Shown: positions 10,601-24,000, counted from the first letter of the stretch. The stretch is 64,000 bases of DNA from Trichostrongylus colubriformis (GCA_963978905.1 OZ022259.1:47510727-47574726), one strand, 5' to 3'. Made by a program: numbers and translations. Notes: a model not told the origin generated them from the sequence alone.

Positions 10601-11697
10601 CAGGGTAGCGAATAAATACGTGCGCCAAAAAAAGCTTTCGAATTCTACTGTTTGCTAACGAATTTTTGAAGAAAGTTATTTTTATAAAACAATAGGCGAT
10701 AACATTCTATAATTACAAAGAATTGTCGAAGTGGCCACCATCAGCTTCGATAGAGACGTTAATTCGTTTCTTCTTGGAATCAAAGGTGCGGCGCAGGTAT
10801 TTATCGTCAAAATCGTACTGAATTTCGATCAATTCTTTTCGCAAAGTTACCAGAATCTTTGCATTTCGGCTCCTGAGTTGCTCTTTCATGGATCCCCACA
10901 CAGAAAGATCCAATGGATTCAGATTTTGGCTGTTTGCAGGCCACAAATCCTTCGTCAAAAAAGGGCCGATTTTGGTCTCCAGGTAGCGAATCGTTGTTTT
11001 AGCTCCATAGGCTTGTGTTTTGTCTTTTTGAAAGATAAAATTGAGGTGTTCTTGTCTCCAGGGTACCACAGCTTTCATGAGAATCTCTTCTTGGGAGACT
11101 TCTGCATTAATTTTCACATTTTTACAATAAAAATCAAAGGGGTCTTGCCTGAGGCACTGTTGCCGCCCCAAACCATTAAGCTTTCAGGCAACAGACTTCT
11201 CGTGGCAGTTTTTGCTTGCGATGGTTCTTGAAAGCTGAGCAAAGAACTTGACGATGATTCTGAGAGTTTTTAGACACTTCAGCGGTGAAAATTTTCCCAT
11301 CAGGCCAAAGGGCGTCCTCGACTCGGCGCATTTTGAAAAATTCCTGTATCCTCTTGCATTTTTCCTTCCAATTTTGCTCTGCTTGATCGGTAAGAACTCT
11401 GGGTTTGGTAAGGATGTGTCCTTCTACTTTCCATTGCTCTACAATCTTTTGGACAGTCCTCAGAGGAATGCCGAGTCTCGAAGAAACTGCTAAGCTCTTC
11501 ATCCCACCCTCAGCTAACTGCGCAATCGCGTTGAGCCTGAGCATATCTTCGTCATGCCAGTAAAGCATAATTTTTTTTCTACAAACCAATAATAAGAAAC
11601 GAATGAGTACTCAGAAAAAGAAAAAGTATGTACAAATGCATTCTACAATAATTAAAACGGAGGTAAAGTTGCGCGCACGTAATTATTCGCCACCCTG
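10601..11697 (-). mobile_element. maT-type (DD37D) Tc1/mariner transposon, near complete
   Basis: TIRs are CAGGGTAGCGAATAAATACG (10601-10620) and the complement of CGTAATTATTCGCCACCCTG (11678-11697), each flanked by TA (10599-10600 and 11698-11699). The transposase gene inside is on the minus strand. At 1097 bp the element is slightly shorter than typical mariners, consistent with small deletions. Confidence 0.9.
10713..11589 (-). pseudogene. DD37D (maT) transposase, frameshifted
   Basis: Minus-strand frames 11589-11176 and 11171-10713 form one transposase broken by frameshifts. The N-terminal frame has a helix-turn-helix region (SRLGIPLRTVQKIVEQWK) and the first catalytic Asp in WPDGKIFTAE. 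Around 11150 the conserved MVWGGNSASGKTPL block lies in a third frame. The second frame has the second Asp in FIFQKDKTQ and the third in NPLDLSVWG. Thirty-seven residues separate these last two, the spacing of the maT clade. The neighbouring PDL motif reads QNL. It ends EADGGHF, typical of these proteins. The catalytic acids survive but the reading frame does not, so it is not expected to be active. Confidence 0.9.
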
Positions 11698-11699
11698 TA

Positions 11700-13390
11700 C
11701 TCATCGCTAGAACCCAGTATTTATAGAGACTTTAAGCAATCGTAACAAATAAAAACCAGAGAAAGAAAACGTTTCCCATAGGACGTTCCACTGCCGATAG
11801 TAATCGATGCATTAAATTGGTACCCTGCACTCGCCATAGATCAAAATGATATGTCCAACACTGGTCGTGTACCAGTCAGGCTAGTTTAGGGGTTCAGAAG
11901 AGAAGCCTTCACCCTTGCAAACACCGGAAGTGGTAAATTTGGCAGACTGTGGAATATGAATGTAGGGGTGCTCAGCAATGTAACAGTAGAGGAAGAACGA
12001 GACAGTACGACGAAGAACCCGAGAAATAGGAACTCAAAGACCTCCCTTCTTCCTCACAACCCTCTGCGTCACTAGCCGAGGTAGACTGCAGACGGACGGG
12101 GGGCTAAGTCAGCCATGTGCGAACGTTGTCCCGCCTTCGACAGCGACTTGCCCGTCTGCAGGACTGCAGGACGATACGCCGTGCTGCGGGGTCGTGATAA
12201 GACTTCAAGCCGTGCTCTTTCAATGCGAGTTCCGCCACACATAACCCCTTCTGAACTAAGTTTGTTTTCAAAGAGCATGCATTCCCAGTTCTCATTTTCT
12301 CCTTACCTCTCCCCGTGCCTGAAGAGGGGAGGGATTAAGTATTCGACCAAAATCTATCCCTTTTCAAAGTGCACAATGCATTTCAGTCTCATTTGATATA
12401 GTGGTGGCAGCTGAATGCGATTTGGCTTACTATACGGCTCCCAAGGACTGGTCGATGTTCAGATCAGTGCTTTTATCCTCCCACATAGATGTGTTGTTCT
12501 CTTTCACTCATCCTGGAAGGATAGAAGGATTGCTTAGCCTTGGCGACATCGGGGATTTGATTTTCGCACCATGCAAGTGGGTCACTGTATCTTGGTACTA
12601 TAACACCACCATATACACCAAAACGAAATGACAAGGAGTGAATTTCGAAGCAAGAACTGGTAAAAAAACTTCCTTTCCAACATTCTTATTAGTATGCACC
12701 AAGGACGTCCTACTTTCGTTTGAATGAATCCGGATGATGACATGGTTCTTTGCGCATCCGGGATTCTTCCTTCAGTGAGTACCATATCGAAGAATCAGGC
12801 AAGCAATCCTATCGCGTATCCAAGCGCTTTCCATGTCTCTACTGGTACCCATCTGGACCAACCACCGCTCTAATCTTCATACTTCCCACTACCTCATCAA
12901 CCTTTTTACTGTACCGGGAGCGTTAGGGCCTGCCGTGGCCTGTAGGTTTTCCGCTAGAATTCTATTCGTCAAAATACTCAGCTGTTCACCTGCCATACCT
13001 CTATCGCAGACAGCATACATTCCGGTACCACTTCTTCCTACTTACTCTTTCTTGACCAGTTTTCTCAGTTTGTTTGGCTCGGCTGAGTACGTGTGGATTT
13101 GTTTTCAAGGAAAAAGGGGCATAAAAATCAGACAAGCCCGGTGCAATCATGTCACAGACGGCTCGACCAGCTTTTTCTGACCTCGGTTTATATTTACAAA
13201 TATTACGCCATCACTCTCGATCCAGACACGCGATCACATTGCATAGCGAAAAACGTGGCGCGCGACACAAATGTGAGCTCAGTTTTCGCTATGTGCAAGC
13301 CTGTCCGCCTATACGCTCACGCAAATATGCACGGCAAACAGTGAACTATACGGCCGGCATCGAGAAAAAACCTACGTGGAGCCGGTTTTT
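11700..13390. other. Intergenic, no gene supported
   Basis: It contains a small inverted repeat at 12085-12172 (CTGCAGACGGACGGGG against CCCGTCTGCAGGACTGCAG) inside GC-rich sequence. The open frame at 12833-13180 (115 codons) has hydrophobic stretches but no motif, and overlapping frames run in all three phases downstream, so it is not called. Confidence 0.4.
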
Positions 13391-15188
13391 ATGAGGATCT
13401 TATTTACACGTAACTCGGAAAGAGAGAAGCTGATAACTTATACTGAGTGACTGGAAGAAGCTAAAGGTCTGGGTACTGGTAGGTAAGTGACTCGCATAAG
13501 TAAGCTCAACCTACAAGTATGAAGTATAGTATTTCACAAACTAGACGTAAACAGAACGAAAAAAGTCTGTGGAGTTACAAAACATGATTGCTTAACTTGT
13601 ATATTTACCAATATATTTATTCAGTCTATGCCTAAGCGAAAGGCCATTTGCTGGAGCAAAATCGAGAATTGTAGCCAATTTCTCCAAGTGAAAGGCCTGA
13701 GTGGTTTCGAAAGGTAGGGTAAAAGATAAAAGGTACCGACCGAAGTAGTATCAAATAAGCCACCCCTTCCCCCACCTCCTCACCCCCCCCCCCCACCCCA
13801 CAAGAAAAAAAACTTCTGCCTCTTTGATCAACGCCCACTCTACTGGGAATACCGCTGAGAATCACTTCATCGTTGCTTCCCAAAAATACCTTTCACACTT
13901 AGTTATAGAGCACTTGAGCATTCAACTTCAAAAATTCCACTTGTTGACAATTCGCCCCCGCCCCGATTTTGAATGACATCCTGAATCAGAGGGGCTTGAG
14001 TGCCTATTTGGAACAAAAAACGGTGGCTTACGTCATTCAGAAGATGTGCGCATCAGTTTCGGTCTTCAAGAATAGTATCAAACAAAGTGCTGACCGAGGG
14101 AAATACATACGGCTCAATCCGATCCGCGCCGTACGGCGCCAATTGCCACCTTCTCACATGCCCAATAGGTTTCTAGAAATTGTTCTAACTCTTATATCCC
14201 TTTACATCAATTATCTTCATATTTTTATTCTCTTCATATGAACCTGGGCGGGAGATGTGCAGTGACAGCTAGCACGCATTTCCATTCTCATGATGCGGGG
14301 ATCGGATCCTGCATCAATGTCCGCCCAGATTATCTAGGCTTTTCATCCCTACAGGGTAGGTAATGCGGCATAGAGACTTGTTTATGAATATAAAAAGAGT
14401 TTATGAATATAAAAAGAGCTGATATGTGCCCAGGCCCCCCCCCCCTTCCCCCTGAAAGATAGGCCACATCACATCCCGCTGCCAGCGTGATTGTGAATGG
14501 AACTGGAATGAATAGCGCATCCCAGAAAGGGAGTGATTAATGTCAAAATAAAATGCTGTAATTCTTATTTGAGAGCATTGAACTCCAATTAATGAAGTTA
14601 TAGTTGACCAGTAACTTTTTGTGAGTTTTGTAATGAAGATAGATAATTCCGTTTCGCACGGGGCCTCAGACGGAAGCCGAATATTAATAAATATCCTCCC
14701 GCTTATCAAGAAACCTATCCTTTACCCCTTGAATTGCGGAAGCTTTCTATCTACTACACTCTTTCATAGGAACCATCTTCAGGTCAAGGAGAGCATCTAA
14801 TTCCATGGAGTTCGAGCACCGCCTGTAGCGATGCTTCAATATTTCGATGCTGTATGGCTGACCGGTTTCGCCGCCGTTGACGTTTCCGGTTGGGTGTGCC
14901 GCCGGCAACGCCTCTGTACCATCACACGCTGGCAGTTACCCGAACTCTCATCCGGGCAGCTCAACGGGTCTCTTGAATTTCCTTGTGATTTTTAATTGAC
15001 GTTCCCACACTCTGCTAAGTGTTCGCTCGATAATTTGATTTCGTTTGCTAATATTATAACTTCTCTAATTAACACAAGGAAGTACACCGATTGCTTTATT
15101 GCCAACAATAACTTTATTACTTCTTCAATTTCTCATTATCATTATTATTGTGTAATACATATTGTGTGAGGTTTATTTGACAGTAATA
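13391..15188. other. Intergenic with C/G homopolymer tracts
   Basis: A C-rich tract lies at 13762-13800 and another at 14436-14447. The tRNA-like segment at 14253-14338 is listed separately. No exon was supported. Confidence 0.4.
14253..14338 (+). other. tRNA-like relic (possible SINE head)
   Basis: Outer 7-bp stem TGGGCGG/CCGCCCA, an internal GTGC...GCAC D-arm-like stem, and a T-arm-like GCGGG-ATCGGAT-CCTGC with B-box resemblance. The anticodon arm does not fold and about 8 extra bases precede the acceptor strand, so it is not a functional tRNA. Confidence 0.35.
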
Positions 15189-15269
15189 TACAGGATGCGG
15201 CAAAATTAACCGTGCACTAAAAATTCCATGGTATTTTGAAATCAAACTTCGTCGATCAGTTCCAACTAT

Positions 15270-17255
15270 CACACTTATCTACTACGAACATTACAATTCA
15301 AAGCATGCCAACAGTTTTCAAAATGGTCGCCTTCAGCCTCCACACAGTCCTTCAGACGTTCGACAAACGCTTCGCATGTGGCACGCTGGTGCACTTCATC
15401 AATTTCGTCCCAGGATTTTTAAAGCGCTTTTTCTAAAGAGTTCAAATTTGGGGTGCGGCCCACACAAAATGATCCACCGAGTTAAGGTCCGGAGAACTTG
15501 AAGCATTCGTCGTGTATGTGTGATGGAGTCAGGCAGCTGCTCAGCGCACCTGGACCACCTTCACTTCGTGTGTACGGGCAGAATCCTTTTGAAAACAGCC
15601 GTGGGATTCTCTTGAGCGGGAATCGGCCCATGGCTCGGAATTTTTTTTTTTCCAGGATATCCTTGTAGATCGCTGCGTTGATGTTCCACCAGATTCGATG
15701 AGTCGCCCTTTGGCGGTAGTATCAGCAAGTGAGTCCTCAATAATCATATCATTTTAAAAGTTGAAGACTGGATTCACATGAATTTTTCATCGCTAAAGAC
15801 AAGGGTTCGAGCGCGTGACACTTTGAATCGCTGCAGCAATCTACCTGCATCTTTCCAATCTTCACTTCATAGTGACTGTCAGGAATTGGCATCTCTGCGG
15901 TTGATAAGGAAATTTCTCAAAGACAGCATTAGGGGTAATGTGGTAATGGAGAAAGCCCTACAAGAAGTCATTCACATGGTAGTCCTGCGCCTAAGAAGGC
16001 TATCTGTGGCGAAATCCGGGTGAAAAAGCACCCCTTCAAGCTGTAGAAACCCTCAAAACGCCGCAACCATGCAGCGGTTCCGCCTCTTGGACACAGCGGT
16101 CCCGCCTCCCGATGACGTAATTCCCGATTGACTGGGGTGGGAGCGGCCAAGGAGAGGTGATTCTCGACGCGGACGATCTGTCCGTCAAGAGGCGGGTCCC
16201 GACCTAGTTTTCCCTTGGCATGTTGTCAAGTAAACACAAGGGAATGTTTGGAAATACGACAGCATTTATTTTTTGGAGTGAGCTCCAAGCTAAAACTGCG
16301 AAAGCGCGCTGCAAAACCTGCGATCCTGCGGAAAGGGGTCCTATTTCTCGGGTTTCTGGCCAATTCTACCCGTTGTTTCTTCACTGTCTTATTACTAGAC
16401 ATCTCGCCTTTCACATTCACTACTTCTTTTATTTTTCGTCCGAATTTTCCCTAATGCTGCCTTTAAAGGAACCGGAAGGGGGTCCGAAACAAGAAGAAGA
16501 TGCAAAGAAATGAGCATTTTGTAACGAACGCTTAAGATTAGAAGCGATAATAGGCGAAAAAACCCGGATTCAAAAGCGCGACGCTGCGGTGTGTATTCGC
16601 ATCCCATTCGCATCAGCGCATCCATTCCGAGTTGTCCGCTGTAGGAGACGGGCCGTGGGCCAACGTTAGTTGTAGAACCTGACTCCCAGCGCAGTGGAGT
16701 GGCCATTCCCAATTACATCAGCATTCATGTAAGTACATCTAGAAACAATATAAGAAGGAACAAAGTAAAAAGTAAAGGAAAAACAAATTTTTAATAGAAA
16801 CATCTTCTTTTGGCACCATGCCAGGGATTCAAATTGGCGAGTTTGTGCAATGGCGGCTACTTAAGCTCGTCCACACTACGTCTGTTCTACCGTAAGCCAA
16901 AATTACCCCCTTCTGGTGTCTTTAAACTTTCTCCTGACTATCCTCCTTATTGACCCACGTATTTCTACGTCTTTTGCCATGTGGCGCGTCAACCCTCTGG
17001 CTTCCTTCAGATTTTTTCTCACACGAGTTTTAACTTTTCCGATTCGCAGCTATCGTGAGACGACCCCTTCTTTTCTCTCTTCTTCGGTCTTCAATTCTTT
17101 GTAGCGTTTTACTACATCCTGAACCGTTTTTCGGGCACGGAAAGGATCTTCACGACATATTTCGTTTGCCTACCGGCCTTAAGAATTATATCATATCACT
17201 TCACTGGTCGCAATGCCTAATGAATCCGCAACAAAGTACCTGAATATATTAGACG
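15270..17255 (-). pseudogene. Fragmented maT transposase
   Basis: Reading the minus strand from high to low coordinates: RKTVQDVVKRYKEL and, in another frame, RGLTRHMAKDVEIRGSIRR (about 17130-16920) form the HTH part. Then comes the insertion, then TLVFSDEKFM with the first Asp (about 15790). FQKDSARTH with the second Asp lies near 15590, SSPDLNSVDHFVW with the third acid near 15500, and EAEGDHFEN ends near 15310. At least four frameshifts and several stops separate these blocks. Confidence 0.8.
16035..16800. repeat. Insertion in the maT element, related to 59170-59385
   Basis: It splits the transposase between the HTH and the catalytic domain. The stretch 16450-16660 aligns by eye with 59175-59385: shared blocks include CCGGATTCRAAAG, GTGTGTATTCGCATC/GTTTGTATTCGCATC and TTCCGAGTTG, with clear divergence. 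A short GC-rich inverted repeat (CCGCCTCTTGGACA/TCAAGAGGCGGG) lies at 16080-16200. Confidence 0.55.
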
Positions 17256-17334
17256 AGTGAAGCGGGAAAATTTTTGAGAAAATTTGAAAAATTTAAATTG
17301 TTTAGGTACACGGGTAATTTTGCCACACCCTGTA

Positions 17335-19540
17335 TATTATTCGAGTTGATCATCGGCAAGAAACAATTTGTAAAAATACGATAAGCACTGACCTAAGTCC
17401 TCCGAAGCAGTCAGACCATAAGAAAGGAAAATGAGTCCATTGATTACGCTCCCGCCTCACAAAAGCTGGAAGCAGTCATTCAAGCTCCCTCGCATGTGCG
17501 CAGTTCATTTACAGCATCCTCTGAAGTAGGAGCGTATATGTGCAAATATATGTATGTTTAGTAATATGGAACTTTCATGATATTTATGCATATTAATTTA
17601 TTTTGATATGATTCTTTCCGGCAACGAACGAGGACTGATCCAGCAAAGCGCGGGGGCTCATTTCAAAATTCAGCAGGCTTCGTTTAGACCGAAATGTTCC
17701 GTCGAAGGAACCTTTGCTAGTCTTTGTGCAAACTCAATACGCATTCCAACGTTTCTGCAATTGTAAAAAGTGAGCTGTGGCGTATCATATCAGGAGTTTG
17801 TTCGACGCCAAACATTCCAATTTAAGCCATGATATTTTTCGGCAACTTCGTCTCCAAATCATCTTCACAGTACAGATTTGCATGATTTCATTGTGTGGAA
17901 AGAAAACTGTTTCTTCACAAAACGCCGTTATTTCTAATAATGAGATCGGTTTGCGTGAGCATTGTGCGTCATATATACGTTGAGCAGTATGCCGTAGAAT
18001 TTCTCGACAGCCCGTAAAGGAGGTGTAAGAGTTGTAGAACACGGCGAAAACCACAGAAAATGAAAAGAAATCGAGTATCAAAATATATCGTAAGAATGGA
18101 ATTGATCCTACATACATATCTCGATTTTCGCAGGAGAGCCTGAAAAACCCTGTAGTGTTGCTACCCGAAGCTGCATGGGTAACTGAGGAATGCAAAAGAA
18201 TTTGTAAATCAAAATTATTTGGGCCGGCATGGTAGAAGCGCTTCTACTTGTTTCAGAAAAATTTAGCCGTGGGCTCGGCAAAAAAGGTATGAAATGTTTT
18301 TTTCATCACCTATGTTTGAAGTAGAGCCTCGCGTCTACATCCACATACTTTTTTTGCATATAATTCAGAAAAGCACTTTGTTTTATTCGACTATCAACCT
18401 TCCTTTCGGAATGGTATAGAGAAAATCTCGTTTACTTCTGGAGCACTGTTTTGGAAGAATGCTCAAGCGGATAATATTTCAAAAATTGAAAAAACTTTAC
18501 CAGCTCGTAATCGACACTTGACAACTCACCACATATACAAGCGACACTAGGAGTTTCATAAGGAAGGCATATGATACTGGCATACAACTGACCAAACCTG
18601 CCATGAGTGGTCGTTCGGAGATCGTCACTTCTTTTACTCACATCGTGCCAGAAATGGAGATGTGAGACGTTTCCAGAATCCTAAAACGATGTAATAAATT
18701 TCAAAAGTTTCACAAAATTGATAAATTTCAAAAGTTTCACAAAATTATCTTTCCAGGATTGCACTGGCAAGCCATAAATAAATAATAATAATTATAGCTA
18801 GCAAAAAAATTATAATATCATAAACTACTTGTAATATTATAAACTACTACTTGTACACTTCCTGTCAAACAGAATGCATAAAATATCTGGAACTTTCTCA
18901 CATCATGAAAATAACACAATTTACGTACTACTGAAATATTTTTCACCTTATATGCGCACTAAATTGATGTTAGTTCATTGCCTACTAGTCACCCTTCGCA
19001 CCTTCATAATTCCCTAGTCACCTTGATAGCGTCTCATCCGTGCTGCAAGAAATTACCTCGTCGGTATCTGTGGTATTTTTTTACCACAGAACGTTTGTTT
19101 TCTGAGATTTCTTCAACTGTTCGAGTGACATGAGCGTGGCCGCTGTGCCGTCGCTCAAATCTTTTCTGCCAATAAAAGCAAACGAATGGCTCAGCGAATG
19201 TTTGAGTTTTTCTCTATGACTCCCGCTTGAAACAGATCTGAACCACAACCACGTATCGATGGACCGGAAACAACTTGCGATTTTTTCTTTGCATAAAACT
19301 GATTGGAGCATTTATCACATGTAATCAGGCACCCAGGTGTCAAGGAAAGTGGCCGAGCTCCGCCTCCTCAACGGGACCCAGACACGACCCCTCTCAACAT
19401 CCACATAACCTCTATGTATAACTAACTATCACCGATTGCATTGAATTACCAAGTATTTTATTACTGTGATTTTCGTGCTGATCACTCAATTAACATAACC
19501 GGGTCAGTTGACTGCACACCGCTTATCATCCAGTGTAAGA
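17335..19540. other. Intergenic, no gene supported
   Basis: It holds a 27-bp perfect tandem duplication (18692-18746, unit TAAATTTCAAAAGTTTCACA plus seven bases) and AT-rich low-complexity sequence at 18780-18850. A 136-codon minus-strand open frame (17785-18195) has no recognisable domain. Confidence 0.4.
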
Positions 19541-19544
19541 CCAC

Positions 19545-19640
19545 TGCTGACCTCCGCAATAACGACCCCATCCTACCCGTCAAGTACCCCCTCCCCCTCT
19601 ACCAGTCGAGAATCCTCGACCCCCGGGGTACCATACTTCC
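19545..19640 (-). repeat. G-rich dispersed repeat, copy 2
   Basis: Read on the minus strand it carries GGTACCCCGGGGGTCGAGGA, TTCTCGACTGG, a G-rich tract and GGGGTCGTTATTGCGGAGGT, the same order of blocks as the copies at 7341 and 39452. Confidence 0.6.
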
Positions 19641-20833
19641 AAAGCAGTTCATGGAATTAAAGTGGCTCTGGTGTAAGTCGCCGATGCTGACTTGAGAAAC
19701 TTGCTAGATCAATCCAGTCTTCAGCCATTTTAAAGTGCCAAAATGCGAAACCCTCAGAAACTCGATCTTTCCTCACTTTGCTTGCCAGTTTGTTCATTGG
19801 TGCAACCTCCACCGCCAGCATCTTTAGGCGTCTCTTGAGAAAAAAGTCTTTCAATCTTGAAAAGGCATCGATGACCTCTCATTCGAGGGATACGGTGTTT
19901 ATCATATTATTCGTGGATTTTCTTTGGAAATCTAGGCAGTGGTTCAGCGTTCGCCCTTATGCTTGGTAACCCTCCACACCAGAGATCCAGCTTGTATCCG
20001 CAATTCTAATGAGTGTATTGAATTGCACGGTACTTGAGACACCGAGCTTCGTGCCCTCCGCTAATATGGCAGCGTTCCTGATCTTTGATTACTGACGGCA
20101 CTGAAACTCTGAAGTGTTTTATATTTGCGTCCAATGAGAAAATTTCGAAACTAGTGCCCTTTCAACAGCGTGCTGGAAAATACGGATCTATGCTGATAGG
20201 CTATTCGGGAAAACACAGATTTTTGCGACAAGGAAACGACAAAATTGAAAATTGGTGCAGGAAAAGTAGACAACGCTAAGAATGCACAAGCCGTATAATG
20301 TACTGTACAGAGTTAAGAGGGGGACTAAGGAGTAGGAAGCAATGAATTGAGAATGAAGGAACTCATGACCGATTCTTCTCTCAGGATACGCCGCGGATTC
20401 AACCTTCACGCAAGAAAATATAATATAAGCAGCTGAATACATATCCGACCTCCTTATCCCGTCATTTCCAGGTGCGCTACTCCTCCTCAGTTCAAAATCA
20501 ATCTAACAAACAGCGGTGAAAATTACAAAAATCGTGACAGTATTTCCTACATTTTCGATTTCTGCTGATATATTCAAATTCGGCGAAAGTAATGAAGCAA
20601 GACGTGGTGCTGCTTGCATCAGCACGATCCGGAGGTCAAAACTAGGACCAATGTGAAACATTTAAGGTACCAGTCCACTGTCCACAGAGCTTGCCATCCT
20701 TTTGGACTCGGTGGCTTGTTACTGGATTTGCCCACATCCATGAAAACAAGGACTCACACTTTTGGCCCAACAAGTGAATGTGTAGGCCAACGAATCCGAT
20801 TGGGGACATGATACGTGGCGGGCCCAAAAGTTG
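19641..20833. other. Intergenic, no feature recognised
   Basis: Several short open frames without domains and no convincing splice-bounded exon. Confidence 0.4.
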
Positions 20834-20886
20834 GGCAAAATCGCAGATCGCAAATCGCAAAATTGCAAAAGTCTGACGGTGACCTT
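20834..20886. repeat. Solo end of the GCCGCCGTCAGRCTTTGCG MITE family
   Basis: CGCAAATCGCAAAATTGCAA followed by AAGTCTGACGGTGACCTTA matches one terminus of the element at 2849-3004. The partner terminus is missing. Confidence 0.5.
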
Positions 20887-21007
20887 AGATCAACGCCGAA
20901 AGCCACATCTTTATTATATTTCATGTTAATGCTGTTTTCATATTTGCCAACCAGCGTCCAAATAATCTGCGCCCTCGTGAATATTTGAAGCTTTAAAAAT
21001 ATCCAAA

Positions 21008-21022
21008 TTGCAGGGCCGAATA
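21008..21022 (+). promoter_or_regulatory. Likely trans-splice acceptor of the astacin mRNA
   Basis: TTGCAG with AG at 21012-21013, preceded by AT-rich sequence, lies 9 nt before the ATG at 21023. The short leader is typical of nematode mRNAs that receive a spliced leader. An ordinary cis-splice from an unseen upstream exon is the alternative. Confidence 0.45.
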
Positions 21023-24000
21023 ATGACGGCGATGTGGTCAGCGATATTGTTTCTGGCCATAGTCGCCGTCTCGAGGACGTCAGCTCAGTTGGCGTACCTC
21101 ACTGCACAGGATTTCCGTAATGCCGCTATGTTACCAGTAGTAAGTCAACGGATGAGACCTCTCTACAACGATCAGCGATTCCTCACTAAGGTTCGTAAGC
21201 AGTCTTAATGATTTTATAGATCAGAAAAAGATTTTAAATAGATCAAAAAGATAAGGAAATTTGAAAGTGAAAAAAGGTTGTAGTCAGAAAATGCGTATGG
21301 TTCAAAAAGTCCCTCCGAAAAGTCACGAAAAAAAATGCCATAAAAACACTTTTTTTCTTGGAGCTGGTGGAACCGATATGAACTTGACTTGTTCTTCTAA
21401 TTTTCCTTTCTTTTCACTACTTACTTTATTGCAGAGATCAAAACGTGGAGGCGGAGTCGGTGTAGCGTCAGCAGACGAGAAGTGGCCCGGTGGACGAGTT
21501 CCCTACGTGCTATCTGCTGCTTACAGTGGGTTTTTTTCACAATAAGAAAGCTCATTTTTTTCATTCTTCATTTTCGCCCATTTTTCAATATGATGACCAC
21601 TATTAAGCGGAAAAGCAACGAGCAGTGATCGCAAAAGCAATGGCTGGCTATCAAGCTAAGACCTGTATCCGATTCGTACCCAAAACACCTCTGGATCGTG
21701 ACTTTATAGTGATCTCAAAATTGGATGGGTAAGTAGCGGAAAGCATTTATATGTTTGGTATAGAAAGGAAACCCAACAGGTCGGTTTTAAAGACAGCAGG
21801 TGCGGTAATTTAAGCGCTCATGAAGAGAAAATGTGTTCACTATATAAGAAATATAGGGGTCCATTCGAATGACAAGTGACATGCTCCGGAGTGATAGGCG
21901 CGCTTACAGGCACTCTATAAGACTCAACTCCGCCTCTCCGCAACGCTCGCCACCCTGCGGCGCAGCACACGACTGCTACACATCTCAGATTCGCGATCAA
22001 TAAATTGCAAATATACCGCCCTACCAGGCATTTCATTCCGTTTTTTCCTCTGCCACACTACCTGACATTTTCGACTTGCATCTGTAACGGTCTTCAAACT
22101 GCACTGCACTCATTCCCTCTGAGAAATTGGTTAAATTAACAGAAAAAAGAACTATTAATTCGAACAATCAATTCGAGTTGAATTTTTAAGATGTTACGCG
22201 GATTTCGCTCGTGTGGGTGGCCGACAGCAAGTGTCGCTGGCAGACGAGTGTATCGACTATGCGACGATTATCCATGAACTAATGCACGTGATCGGTTTGT
22301 CAGACCAGTGATCGATACATGCTTCCGGCTTGAATTTTTCGTTTTATTTATTTTTTGCTTCATGTACGGATGCAGCATTCAAAATCCAATCGCACGTACT
22401 CTCCGCCAAAAAGAATGCGCAGTTGTTACAAGAATCCTGAGTTATGGGCAAAAGCTTCGGTCTCGAACAGGACTCGAACCCACACTCCATGCTTACCTGG
22501 CATATGTGCTAATCCATTACACTACCGAGACCCATTTCACTTCCACTCAGCTTCTGAATGGTATATTTACCATAGCTTACCAGCCCTCACACGTATAGCG
22601 TGTTGAGGCGGTTGGCCAGTATCGGCATCGAACCGTGAAGCTGAAAGCCAGAGTAGATACTGATCAGATGTTTTTGAATATTGAATTCATAATTCAAAAA
22701 AAGCAGAATGCGCAGTGACCGCGTCGCACAAGAGGGCGTAGCGCCGCAAATTCATGCATCGCGGGTAACCCATCAATTTATTGAATCACTGCGCAGTCCA
22801 TCTCAAGTTCGAGCGACTGATCCGATGATGATTGTTGTCTTCAAAGTCCAAACTGTTACTGTTGTTGTGAAAATGTAAGAAGTTCAGGCTTCATTCACGA
22901 GCATCAGCGAGAGGACCGAGACGGCTATGTGAATATTCTTTATCAAAATATACTTCCTGGTGAGGATTTGGAACAATCTTATATTAACTTTCGTTTTTTT
23001 TTTCAAAGGAAATTGGATCATTTCGCTTTGTCTACTCAAACAAACACTAAAATAATGTAGAGGGGTCGTGATGGTGAGCTAAGAAGATGGCTAATATGAG
23101 CTAACAGGGGGAAACAAATTATTCCTTGTTGCCCTCTACATCATTATAGAACATACCCGATTAGATGTCCTCTCTTCAGCTTTTGACAAGTACTGCAACG
23201 GTTTCAAAGCATTGCGCGGTTGATAGTTAGCCGCTTTGTCTACTCAAACTTAAAGTTAACCGTTATTTTTTGCTTGGTTGGGTCCTTAAATGACCCAGAA
23301 AATTTCTGGGAAAAATTTGTTAGAAAATAATTGACGCATTATAAGTTGGGAGCGGATCGTGTTCGTGCCGTATTGCACCGAAAACATCTAATACCACGAC
23401 AAACATAAAAATTCGTCTGCTACGCAGCGTTAACAGAATAATATCAATGCACTCTGATCGCGATATTGTTTTTTTCTTCTCTAACAAAAAAAAAGCTCTT
23501 GCACACCAGAGGAGGTGAATTTCTGTACAAGTTCAGTTTGGATAGAGTCCTGGGGTATGAAAATTTTCCTGTGTAAAAAGGGATTCATCACGTGGACATG
23601 GCACCCTGTGCCTTCTTCCTTTTTAGACTTGTAACAAATTCACAGACCTCTCCCACTCTAAACTGAAAAAAAGCTCCATTGCAACAATAACGTTACATGA
23701 TAACAATCCTAGTCAAGGAGTAATTGATTCGAGCGTAACTTTGAAGAGAGTGTACGCAATGTACGCAAACACACGCGAAGAATTCCGCCGCACCACTCGC
23801 CACGCGAAAAACCGACATAAGGCTACGCACACGCTGCGATGTAGTGTAGAATTGAGGCCATCCCAGTGCTATTTGCGTTATCTTATGTGTATGCGATGCA
23901 ATTCAGTAGTCGCCCACAGTACACGATGCCCCATCTGGCTCATATTACGCCAGCATTTCAAATGACTTAACTATCAGTAAGACTCACATTGCTCCTCTTT

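Larger units (their letters stand above)
15191..17332 (-). mobile_element. Second maT-type mariner element, interrupted
   Basis: TIRs are CAGGATGCGGCAAAATTAAC on the left and the complement of the right end (GTAATTTTGCCACACCCTG), with TA at 15189-15190 and 17333-17334. The transposase lies on the minus strand in fragments. At 2142 bp it is about 900 bp too long. The excess is an insertion at about 16035-16800, part of which is related to 59170-59385. Confidence 0.8.

Noticed and set aside
12833..13180. 115-codon open frame, possible membrane protein
   Set aside because: Three overlapping frames are open here and none shows a motif.
13762..13800. Long C tract as a regulatory site
   Set aside because: Simple homopolymer-rich sequence with no associated gene.
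17785..18195. 136-codon minus-strand open frame with hydrophobic stretches
   Set aside because: No recognisable family, no splice partners, composition compatible with chance in AT-rich DNA.
22459..22532. Functional tRNA gene
   Set aside because: A cloverleaf forms, but U33 is replaced by A and the T stem is mostly wobble pairs; called a pseudogene instead.
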